A DNA stretch of 64,000 bases from Deuterostichococcus epilithicus (lineage: Eukaryota > Chlorophyta > Trebouxiophyceae > Prasiolales > Stichococcaceae): positions 744,001 through 808,000 of the forward strand of contig JAVTLE010000015.1 in assembly GCA_033439295.1 (NCBI GenBank). The letters run 5' to 3'. Positions 12,637 through 23,000 of this stretch are shown here, piece after piece. Position 1 is the first letter of the stretch. Every line of letters starts with the position of its first letter. Under the pieces are notes generated by a model. That model did not search any database. It was not told the DNA's origin and saw only the letters and a list, made by a program, of their open reading frames with translations. The position numbers and the translations under genes are program-made.

Positions 12637-15600
12637 ATGATCACGGCGCGCACGCTGCAGATCATTGACTATGCCGTCCTCGCTGTCTCAGGTGCAGTAA
12701 CGGACTCGTGATACTGCGCAACCTGCCAGTTGCCCGCTTCGAGCTGCTCACCGCCACGCATCTCCTGGGCGTGCAACAGCAACGATGCGGTGCCATGCCT
12801 GAGAAGGCGCCGCCAGATGCTGAAGCTAGGGGTGCCGCCCGCCCCCGCAGGCGTGTGCATCTCAGTATGCTTGGCCGCCGCAGCATACGCGGCGCCGTGG
12901 ACGCAGGCGATGCGCAGAGCGCGCGCCTCCAGGCAGTTCAATCGGCTGTGGCTGGCGCGCGTGCTCATGGAGCTGGCCGCCGCACTCTGGCTGGTGAGCT
13001 GTGACAGGGTTCACTTTCTGCAGTAGGTGTGAGGCAGTTGGTACAAGCTTGTGGGCTGTGCAGCTTTTGGCCGGACAGCTGCTCGCCGGGCAATTCAAGC
13101 GTGGGCGAGTCCCGGTTTCGCATGCGACCGCCGATCTGGCTTTCGGATCCACAATGTGGGTGGCGGTCTGCAGTGGCAACATAGTTACATGAGCGCAGGT
13201 GTGGGCGGTGCTGCGTATGATGGCGCTGTGGGGGGTGCGCTCGCGTCCGGGCCGCCTGTCCAACCTCACATCGGAGAACTTGTGCCGCATCTACCTGGCC
13301 TTCAGCCTCGGCCTGCTGCAGCCGCTCTTCCTGCTGCTGGCGCTGCTGCTGTGCCGATCCAGCCTCAGGTGGGTTTGGCACTGCACTCTGGCCTGCTTCT
13401 GGCGGTGCTGCTGTGCCAATCCAGCGACAAGTGTGTGGCGCACTGCCTTCCACTTTTGCAATCCGCAACTTTTCTGGTTGTGTGAAGTGCCAGTGTCTGG
13501 AAAGGCGTTGCCTGTGTCAGCACGCTGTCGAGGCAGCAGTACTTGCATGTCGCTTGCCGGTTCACATGCATCAATCGGCAGTCCGCAAGACGATGTTGGT
13601 AGCATTGCCTGGATGCCATTTGCGGTTTGCCGCCCCTGACGCAGCCACGCCGGTGGCGGAAGCGGGGCATGCAGGAGCAGTCTCTAGCAAGCGTTGTCGG
13701 CTGCCCCATACGAAATCGGCAGCATTGATTGAATATGGTCGTAAGGCTAATAATTGCACTGATAATGTTCCATGCGCCTGCAGCCACAGCCCGCGGAGGA
13801 AGCGGGAGATGAGGGAGCGATCTTCAGCAGGCGTCTTTGGCTGCGCCGCGCTGTGCGCTGCGCCCATGGTCGCGGTGCAGGTGGTGCTGGCCTGGTTCTC
13901 CAAGATCTTCCAGAAGCATGGTGAGGAACAATCGCTTCCCATGTTCAAGACAGAAGCGGCGCTCGTGCGGGAGCATGCATGCCGGCGAGCCCTTGCGTGG
14001 TGACTTACATCCAAGACTGAGGGGTCTCCTCCGTGCATGGGGTGGCATGACCATTGCACCAATGTGTCCAGTGGGCGGCAAGCTCGACCACATCTATGCA
14101 CTGCTACAGGGCAGCAGACGACCGTGCATGTCAACGAGCCCGCGCCCCATTTACATCCTCTCGAAAGCGCTGGCGCTGCCGCGCTACAGACTGGGAGCAC
14201 TGGGGCAACAGCCTGCCGAGATCTTCGAGACGTTCGTTCCCTGATTCAGATGCTTGTCGTCTTCGACTGCAGACTGGGAGCACCGGGGCAACAGCCTGCC
14301 AAGGTACTTCTTTGGCGTCTACTACCAGGGCAACGCGCAGCAGTGCATGAGCGACGCCCCCGGGTGCGCCAAAACTGAAACAAGCTGTCGTATTGAGCTC
14401 TGTCAGATGCATCAAGGACGAGGTGCAGTAGTGAATCAGCGACGCCCCCGGAGTGTGCTACCTCCATCCGAACCATCCGAGTGCTGGTGAACGAACCGCA
14501 AAAAGCGCAGGTTGCGTTGTGAAGGTGGCGGCTCAGCGGACAGCCGCTGCTGGACGGCAGAAAACTAGCCGGCAAGGGCCACAACTTGACACCTCATAGT
14601 AATGGTCACCAAGATGTGTGCCCTTGCACTCTGCGCACAGGTGCATCGTCTGTATCTACCCAGCGGCAATGGTCATTGTGACGGGCCTCTTCAACATCGC
14701 CTTCCTGGTGGCGCTGTGCGTGGTGTCGAGTCGCCTGGCCGCCACCTGCATCAACAGGTGAGCCGGCGGCGGAGCTCGGAGCTCGTTCAACAGCGCGTAA
14801 TCATACTGGCCTTGTCGCCTGCACAACTCCAGTTCGCTCGCATGGCGTGCTCCTGTCTGGCCGCCACCTGCATTAACAGGTGCAGCAGCAGCTGAGCTCG
14901 TTGATGGCACAGCAAGCATGCCGCCCCCTGCCGTCTACAGGAGCCCGCTTCTCATGTCGAGCGGCTCGGCCCGCACACGATATGTGCAAACGTGAAGCTC
15001 CGCCTTGCGCAGGCGGCTGCTGCGGCGGATGCGCAGTTTCGAATTGGGCATGGACCTGCTGGTGGTGGCCAACATCGCGCTGCTGGGCGCGAGCGTCGCC
15101 ACCAACCCGTTCAACCTGGTGTGGCAGCTGCTGCTCATCTTCTACGGCGTCACCAGCTTCGCCATGGCGCTCCTCGCGACGTGGCTCCTGGTGGCGGTGC
15201 CCGTGTACGTCGCCAAATCCGCGGACCGGGTGCGAGTTTGCTCAGACGAGGTGTTGAGAAGGCTCGTGTGCTTGTGTGCGTGTGCGCTGTGCACCGTCCC
15301 GAGGGCGCAGGCTTGTGCTTCACCGCCGGGGCGGCACCCAAAGCTCTCACCTGCAGCATGCATGTCCGTTGTGGCGAGCTCCACCAGGGTTCCTGGCATG
15401 CTTGCAGTCGCCTGGACACTGTTGTGACTGGCAGACGAAGCACACGGTAGTGCTTTTGGTGCCTGATGCTACTGACCCAGTCATACACCGAGTCCCTGAT
15501 GCTCATGGCGCAGTTGGTGCCGGGGGAGTGGCAGGAGGACGACGATCTGGAGACGGCGCTGAGCAGCGGAAGCGGCGGCGGCAGCGGCGCTGCAGGGCCG

Positions 15601-15786
15601 CCGCAGGAGATGGCGCTACTAGAGAAGGGTCCTGGCACACTGAGTGACGACGCGTCGTCGGGGTACGGCTCTGAGGCCGGCAGCCATGGCGGCAGCAGCC
15701 GCGGCGGCAACAGCGGTGGCGGCGGCAGCAAGCGCAGCCTGCTGCAGCCCTCCAGCCTGAAGAGCTCCTCGCAAGCCTCCTTCTGA
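12637..15786 (+). CDS. Multi-pass membrane protein of unknown function
   Basis: Not recognised. The start is MITARTLQIIDYAVLAVS at 12637, ending at a TCTCAG|GTGCAG donor. Later exons carry successive hydrophobic helices: GVCISVCLAAAAYAA and RVLMELAAALWL (12830-12990), YLAFSLGLLQPLFLLLALLL (13290-13360), APMVAVQVVLAWFSKIF (13860), YPAAMVIVTGLFNIAFLVAL (14660), DLLVVANIALLGASV and FYGVTSFAMALLATWLLVAV (15050-15200). That is about seven or eight membrane segments. The C-terminus is a soluble acidic then Gly/Ser-rich tail ending KSSSQASF at 15783. Soluble loops include DWEHRGNSLPRYFFGVYYQG (about 14270). Several exon edges are duplicated in the adjacent introns (listed separately), so splice choice is ambiguous at those points. 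It could be a receptor-like or transporter-like plant/algal membrane protein; I do not assign one. Confidence 0.65.
13331..13447 (+). repeat. Tandem duplication of an exon end (2 copies, 62-bp period)
   Basis: The coding end of the LLLALLLCRSSL exon with its donor (13331-13385) is followed by a degenerate copy at 13393-13447. Both contain GCTGCTGTGCC followed by ATCCAGC. The second copy lies in the intron. Confidence 0.75.
14183..14300 (+). repeat. Tandem duplication of acceptor plus exon start (2 copies, 83-bp period)
   Basis: ACAGACTGGGAGCACTGGGG at about 14186 recurs as GCAGACTGGGAGCACCGGGG at about 14269; both run on to CAACAGCCTGCC. Each copy has a usable AG acceptor. Only the second leads into the open exon encoding YFFGVYYQG. 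Confidence 0.85.
14345..14459 (+). repeat. Tandem duplication of an exon end (2 copies, about 87-bp period)
   Basis: Exon end GAGCGACGCCCCCGGGTGCG (about 14349) recurs as CAGCGACGCCCCCGGAGTGT (about 14437) in the following intron. Confidence 0.75.
14730..14910 (+). repeat. Tandem duplication of an exon end with its donor (2 copies)
   Basis: CTGGCCGCCACCTGCATCAA followed by CAGGTGAGCC (about 14739) recurs as CTGGCCGCCACCTGCATTAA followed by CAGGTGCAGC (about 14857). Both continue to a GAGCTCGTT. Both copies keep an AG|GT junction, so two alternative donors exist. Confidence 0.85.
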
Positions 15787-16254
15787 CGAGGCAGGGGATC
15801 ATACCTAGCTATCGAAGAGGGCCAGAGGGTCGTGGGCCGGCGGACAAAGGCCTGATGTCTTGGCGTCTCTGGCACGCAGCGCCAGCTGAGCCCTGTTACC
15901 GCTTTGAAGTTGTTGAGGATCTGCAAGTCTCCGCGCACCCTTGCCGTCACAGAGTGTTTTCTTAACGACATTGCTCTGAAGGGGACCAAAGCGCACTGAG
16001 CTGAAGTAAAGTTACCAGGTTTTAATCTGTCTGCCTGTCTGTCTTGATGCGAGCTTCCCGGCTGACGGTGCTGTCGTTAGAATTGCATTCCCGACCATTT
16101 GGATGACTTCGAAGTGCGGTCTTGTCAACATTCGCGCCTCCGCACTGCCAGCTCGCACCTGGGAAAAGTCTCAGATATCTGCGCGCAGCTTTCTAACTCC
16201 GCCGCAGCCGTCGCGTTGAGCAGCCGCCAACGACCAAAGGACAGCGCCCTCGGG
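15787..16254. other. Intergenic region
   Basis: About 470 bp between two plus-strand genes. An in-frame upstream ATG at 16099 could extend the next gene. I see nothing else. Confidence 0.4.
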
Positions 16255-17367
16255 ATGTCTTCCTCCCTGGCAGTCAGGTGCGCGGCAGCTCGCCACCGCT
16301 CAGCCCAGCTAAATCTGCCTCAAAATCATATTTGAGTTACATAGAGGCGTTGCTGACGCCTGCTGACGGCTGGTCTGTGCGTAGCGCTTGCGTTTGTGCC
16401 AGACATCAGTCCAGACCTTTCTGTGCGTTGCACGATGCCTCAAGCTAGCTGCAGGGGCGCATCGGCCTAACAAACTTGAGCGTGCCTTTTCTTTCTGCCG
16501 AAGCGTGCTGTCCGCGTCAGCATCGCAGCGCTGTGCCATTGTTGACGTCCACTTGAGTGACTCCTGAGTGACTCCTGGAAACTGCAGGTGTGCGGTGAGG
16601 GCCGCTGCGCGGGCCCGCGCCGTTGGCTCTGCGGCGTCCGTGCACACAACCTCGACGGGGGATACCAAGATCGTTGCGTCGGTGTACGAGCCAGAGGAAT
16701 ACAAGTGGGATCCGCAGGGCCGCGATGCGCGCTTCCCCAAGACCGTCTCCGTGCCCGAGGGTGCGTCCCTGCAGCGTGCTGGTGGCTTCGCCGGCACCTG
16801 CGGCTACTGATTTTGCCATGTCACCTTTACTCAGTGCTTGCAGCAGCTAGTTTGCCACTGACCCGCGGTCTCATCAGCTGCACCACCGTATTGCTGACTC
16901 AGCGGGTGGGCCACGCCGTCTCGACCTGCCCACACATTGCGCTCGTGTCAGAGCTCATCTTCGCTACTTTCTGCTGCGCAGGTGGCCCGCGGGTGTCATT
17001 TCCCGACTACCCGACGATCATGCGGCATTCGCTGAACGAGCCCGGCTATGGCAGGTGCGGCGCCCTCACATCCCTCGAACCCTGCTGCAGTCACAGCAGG
17101 GGATCTGGGGCGTGTTGCTATCTGCTGCTTAAGGATCGCTGACCTTTGCCCACCCGCCAGTTCTGACAACTTGTGACCTGAGCCCGCCATTGTTGATGCA
17201 GCTTTGGCCACTCGCTGCGGGAGCCAGCCTACGAGTTCGTGCCCAAGCGCCACCTGTCGTCCAACCGTGCGCCGCCGTCGCGGCGGCGCCGCTCCGCCCC
17301 GGAGCCGGCCGATGACGACGGCGTCTCAGAGTTTGCCCAATGTGAGCCGCGGTGGCGCATGCTGTGA
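16255..17367 (+). CDS. Small protein with organelle-like presequence, unknown function
   Basis: Not recognised. Exon 1 encodes MSSSLAVR before a CAG|GTGCGC donor at about 16277. Exon 2 (about 16590-16760) gives RAAARARAVGSAASVHTTST, an Arg/Ala-rich presequence style, then DTKIVASVYEPEEYKWDPQG. Exon 3 (about 16983-17055) gives VSFPDYPTIMRHSLNEPGYG and exon 4 (from about 17203) FGHSLREPAYEFVPKRHLSS. It ends EPRWRML at a TGA (17365-17367). That same TGA is part of a good GTGAGT donor, so a further exon is possible; about 17560-17690 is open (ERVSKRINFVPQQLRSIRK). The protein would be roughly 150-200 residues, probably mitochondrial or plastid. HSLNEPGYG and HSLREPAYE form an internal repeat across an exon junction. 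Confidence 0.55.
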
Positions 17368-18163
17368 GTGCCGCGCCTGCTGCAACCGCTGCAACCCATG
17401 GCGCAAGCAAGCTGGCGCCTGTCGCCAGCAAGGCTGCATGCCATCAGCTGACAAGTCACAGTGGCACTCTGGTGCCGGCTTTCGTGCAGACTCATGCGCC
17501 AGGAGCATGAGCCTGCGGTTGTTTCATGTCAGAGTCGAATCATGTGGTTAGGCTTAGCGAGAGCGCGTCTCCAAGCGCATCAATTTTGTGCCGCAGCAGC
17601 TGCGCTCAATTCGAAAATGTGAGGCGCTTTTCATGCCCGCATTTAAATCAGCTTGTGCCGCCTCGAATCAGATGGTGAACCAGAACTCGTATTGGTAGGA
17701 TATAGTGTGCACCCGTGTGTGTGTTTGCAGCGCCCTAGGTGCGCAGCAGAGTTTTGAATAACCTAAAGACGAACATCCGACAGCTGTTGGAATAGGTACT
17801 TACCACTCGACCTTTTACATTGTCACCCTTGGCGCACATCGGAATACCTACCCCCGATCTGAACATCCAACAGCATTCTCAGACCCTGACGCGATTCTGA
17901 TGTTCAAGGCTCCTGACAAAGCCATCGTGCTGGCAAGATACCCAACATTAGCGACGCCGCCGTCGATCTTCAGTCACAATGCACCTGTCCTTTTATGCAG
18001 CACTCCAGAGCCTGTGATCAATCCAAAAGTTTGACAAGCGGTGTAGGAGTGGCTGACGAGATACAGAGGAGAACTTCGCATTGCTGCCTACACACAACCA
18101 GCAGAAACCATGCTCAACCGGAGCGTTATCTATGCTGCTCAACCTGCCGCATTGCCGGCTTCT
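17368..18163. other. Convergent intergenic region
   Basis: Lies between the small plus-strand gene and the 3' end of the helicase gene; AT-richer than average. GAACATCCGACAGC (about 17773) recurs as GAACATCCAACAGC (about 17861), flanking two GGAATA(G/C) motifs. It may contain a last exon of the upstream gene. No other feature seen. Confidence 0.35.
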
Positions 18164-20001
18164 CTACAGGCCATTCGGGCACTTTGAAGCCCAGTGGCCG
18201 CTCTGCTTGCATTTGTAGCATACGTCTCGCCCGCTGCCGCCGCTGGCACCCGCCCCGCGTCCGCCGCCGCCGCGGCCCGCCAGTGTCTGTGTGGACTGGA
18301 AGTACTGCCTGATGCCCTGCGGTTGAAAAGTTGGCTGTCACAAGCTGCTGAACTATCCTTCCATTGCATGCATGTGACTGCCTGCACTGCCAGCGTCAAC
18401 ATTGCGGAGGCTGTGCATGAGACCGCTACGGGCCATTCGTCATCTTGTGTAGCTGAGGGTCAACCCACCGCTGCAGGTCTCGGCTTCTGCCACCGCTGCT
18501 GCGCCGTCTCGGGGGCGGCATCAGCGCCCCGCTTGCCGCCTGCTACGCTGCCGCTGCCGTGACCACTAACGCTGGCCCCCTGCGAATCGCGACCATAGCC
18601 GCCACTGTAGCCGCCGCCGCTGCTGCCATAGCCGCCGCCGCCGCCCATGGATGCGGTGTTGCCTCCGCCGCCGCCGCGCGGGACAAAGAAAGCCTGCGAG
18701 CCGCCAGTTGCCTGCGAGGCGCGCCCTGCACCACCGCCGCCGCCGCCGCCACCGCCACCGCCGCCGCCACCGCCGCCGGGGCAGTCTCGGCTCCAGTGGC
18801 CGCTCTGGCCGCACCTGCGATTCACTTCATCGTTACTTGGCCATGATGTCTCTGCTGACTGTCCAACTATCCAGGTTCAAAAAACCAGACAGATCATCTC
18901 CACAGTGTGCACACCAACCGACTGAGGCTCTCATCAGGAGTCCTGCAGCATAGGGGACGCTGTGTAAGGCTCAAGGCTCAAAAGAGAGCCTTCTGCAAAA
19001 GGCTCACTTGAAGCAATCGCCGCTACCGCCGCCGGCCGCTGGAGCCGCGCCATTGGCCCACGACGAGCGCCCGGCGCCGCCGCCGCCACCACTTCCAGGG
19101 CAATCCCGACTCCAGTGGCCAGGCTGTCCGCACCTGGACATGAGCAGCGGCAGCAGAGCATCATCAGCAGACAGGCGCGCCCGCCAGATTGCAAAAAATC
19201 GCGCATCACTGCAGCACAAAGCATAGTCTGGTGCAGATCTGTGTGCTGACCTGCTGCAGACAGACAGAGCGAAGGTCCTGTCAGCTGAGTCGAGCTACAG
19301 CAGTCGCACTTGAAACAGTCGCCGCTGCCGCGGCCGCCACCGCCGCCGCTTGTGTCGCTGCCCTGGTACTGGCCCACATTGCGGGCGCCGCCGGTGTTCG
19401 GGCAGTCCCGGCTCCAGTGGCCACTCTGGCCGCACCTGCAAGGACGGAGACAGGAAGTGCATCAGGAATTCCACCCACAAGTCGAAACCGCAAGCGACTT
19501 GAAAATCATTGACCGAGTGCTGATAGCAGCTGTCTCCCTGGCTGGACCTAGTCCAGCAAATGAGCTGGCATACGCCAGATGGTTTCTTGGTTTCCCAGTT
19601 CCTCCACGCATGTTCCCTGAACCACACCCCACTACGACAGCGCCAAGCACCACCACGCGACATATTTATCTAAACCCACAGCAAGCCGGACTCACTTGAA
19701 GCAGGTGGTAGCCGATGCCGCGCCGCCGGCCGCGCCGCCGCTGGCCGCGCCGGAGGCAGGCTCCGGGGCGCAGTGCCCCTGCTGCTGCCACGCGGCCCAC
19801 GACCCATCTTCGTACAGCTCGCCCGACTCCAGAGCGCGGTAGAAGGCGCGCACCGTCTCGCTGGTCTGCGAGTGGTTTCGGCGACGTGTGAGCATATGCT
19901 GTTGACTGTGTGCAGCAGTCAGCGCTGCCCCGGGCGCCACATTATTGCGCAGGGAGCTCCGGGGTCCTCAGAGCTCGAATGAGCAGCAGCAGCAGCAGCG
20001 G

Positions 20002-20038
<37 letters not shown>

Positions 20039-23000
20039 GACCGATGGAGGGCGCAGCGGCGGGGCAATGCACGAGCCCATTGCAGGGGTCGCGCTTAGAG
20101 CGGCAGGGCAGCAGCTGCACAGGTGGGGTGCGGACCTTGACGCAGCCCTTGGAGGCACCCAGGATCTCAAGCCCCTCCATGCCCCTCACTCGACTGAGCG
20201 CCACGTACGCCTGCCCCTCCGCAAACATGTTCTGCAGCAGCCGTTTGATTCAGATTCAGAAGATTCAGGAGGGGTTCCAAACAGGGCATGATCGTGATGC
20301 GAGACGCAGCACAGGTGGCAGGTTTAGTACCAGCATGTGGCACACAGGGGTCAGAAGATTCGCACTCCTCCACTGCGCTGGTTGGGCGGGCTCGGATGCC
20401 CTGCCTTGCCGGGCAGATGCATCCATGCAGGCAGGCAGTGCCGCCGTAATGGGTATCGAGATTTCGCTTCCGAAACCCATTCGAGTCCACACAAGTGTGA
20501 CGCAGTCCCTCACCTTGAGGGAGACCTTGCACCGGTCGAGCGTGAGGCCCTGGCACTTGTGCACCGTGAGCGCCCAGGCGGCCTTCAGCGGCGTCTGCAG
20601 CCGCGTGCAGGTGCCCTGCCCCGCCACCTCCGCCTTGAAAACCTCGGGGGTGCACTCCAGCACGCGGCCGTTGACGAAGCGCACCACCGGAATTTGATCC
20701 CCCGGCCACCTGCGGGCACACATGGAGGTTGAAGTGTTTGGCCGATGTGCGCTTGCTTTGGCGCTGCATCGAATGCAGGCGAGCTTGAGAAGGCCCCGCG
20801 AGCGAGGTCAGGGCTTTATGCGTCACATTGATGACAGTGGAACCTGGGGCCCTGGGGGGAGCAGTGCAGCAGGAGACATGCGCTTCCTGGTGGCGGACAG
20901 TCCGAGGCATGCAGCCTGTTGTTGAGAGGACAGAAATCCGGCCAACTGAGCGCGAGGGGTGACAAGGCAGGAGGTGAGCACAGAGCCGCACTGCTGCAAG
21001 TTGGTGATGTGCTTCTCGAGGTCGTCGATGCGGCGCCACTCCTTCGACATGGGGTCGGCGCCGCCACTGCCGCGGGCGCCCTGGCTGGCGGCCGCCCAGC
21101 CCCCGGTGCCGCCGCCGCCGCCAAACGGCGCGCCGCTGCCCCTGCCGCCGCCGCTGCCCTTGCCGCTGGCGGTGCCGGCGCTGCCAGGGCCGCCGGGACC
21201 GCCGGGGTTGCCGCTCGCAATGCCGGAGCGCGCCATCAGGCTCTCCTCCCGCAGCTCCTTCAGCGCCTGCACACAGAAACGAGGTGGCACTCACAACCTC
21301 AACCTCCTTTTGTATTTTTTGACTTGAAAATAGATACAGGTCTAGACTTTTGCCTCTGAACCTGCCTCAGAGGAGAGCCTGCATGATCAACCCCAACTCA
21401 CACAATGACCATCCTGTGCAAGGCTCTATGCGGCAGCGAGGTGCTCACGAAGCTCGCGGCAAAGCAGGCGGAAATAGCGGCGGCACCTCTGCGACGGGCT
21501 TGAAGCCGACGATGACGCCACGGGAGCCGTTGACCAGCATGCGGTTGTCGGTCGCCTCCAGGTCCAGGTTCTTCAGCAGCATCACCTGCGCGCCCACCTG
21601 CAGATGCGGGAACGATGGGACGGTCAGCGCTACGTGGAGTGTTTAGGTTCCTCAGCAGCACAGGATGATGTGCGCCCACCTGCGCGTGATGCGGATCAGG
21701 GTCGGCAACAAGTTGTGCCAGTCCTTGCTGACGACCATTGGTGCATGATCGCGAGCGCAAGCACAGCCCGCCAGCAGCCAGCAACCCACACGCCGTTCTT
21801 GACATGCAGCGCAGGGAGGCTTGGGTTACAAAAGTCACCTTGAGCACCAGCTGGCTGGCGGCCAGGCAGTCCCGGAAGAAGTCATTGCGCCACAGCGCCG
21901 CCCGGATGCGCTCGTGATCCGCGCCGCTGACATTAGACCCGCCACCGTTTGCCCGCCCGATGCCGGGGTTCACCTCCACGTCGTCTGTGGCGCCCAGCCG
22001 TACCTCCGGATCCAGCAGCGCCTGCGAATTGGGATTAGAAACCACTGGTGTGGGGGATGGCAGCATAGGGCCAATCCCCACGTTGCCCGTGGCATCCGGC
22101 CGCCCCGGCAGCGCCTGCAAGTAGAGTTTATAAAGTGCACTGAATCAGGGCACAGGGGCGGATGCTGGATTTGACGTCCACATTGTAGGCGTTGCGCAGC
22201 CGCACCTCCAGGTACGGCAGTGCTGGCACGCGGCAGGCAACAAGCCGCGCAGCTAGGACCGGGGTATGGCAGCACAGGTTGTGCAGCTTTCACTGACGCA
22301 CCGCTATAATCCTGGTTCCAACAGGGCCTGCAAGCGGCTTGACATTCCGCAAGCACGCCATGGCATGGGGCTCCTTGTTCGGCATGATGCGGCAGCTGCC
22401 AGTGTTGGACGGCTTGGCGTAGGAGCCACAATGCAGGCAAACACGATGGGCAGGCAAAGTCATCGTGATTTCAGAATTAAGGAGGAAAGACGGAAGCTGC
22501 TATGAGCGCGAGCGCCGCACCGCCATTTCCTCGCCGTTGACCTTGTCGACGTCAGCATTCCGGGAAAACAGCTGCGTCGGCCGCACGCCCTGCACGTCCG
22601 GCAGCGGCCGGCTGCACTCCCGGACAAGCGTCTCCACCGCCGTGTCGCCCTGCCCGTAGCGCACCTGCCATGCGCAAGCGGGGAGGCTCTGTCGCGAAGG
22701 CTGTGTCGCGATTTGTCACGGTGGTGCCAGACTGTGCTTCGACAACATTTGCCCACATGTCCGTGTGTCCGACGACATTTCACAGCAGCGGCAAGTCCTG
22801 CTTGCAAAGCGTCCTTCACAACCTATCAACTAGAATTGAACGCGTACCTGGTTTAGTAGCGCCACAAACCGCTGGTCCGCCTGGCGCCACACCTGCACAC
22901 ATCGCCACATCGCCAGCATCGCTGTCAGAGACTCCTACAGCCAGCCTCGGCGCCATGGCGCATGCTGCAGGGCCATGCGTGGCGCCGCTTGCCAGCATGC

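Noticed and set aside
18543-18830. Poly-Ala and poly-Pro frames over the Gly-rich knuckle linker
   Set aside because: These are other-frame translations of a GGC-rich sequence; the minus-strand Gly frame connects to a conserved knuckle.
19968-20228. Poly-cysteine tail on the helicase exon
   Set aside because: It results from reading the CAG/CTG microsatellite past the GTCCGC donor; the next exon TSETVRAFY splices in phase 0.
20167-21294. Continuous minus-strand frame of 375 codons in the helicase region
   Set aside because: It reads partly through introns and out of frame with the motif V/VI exons. It is a chance frame in GC-rich DNA.
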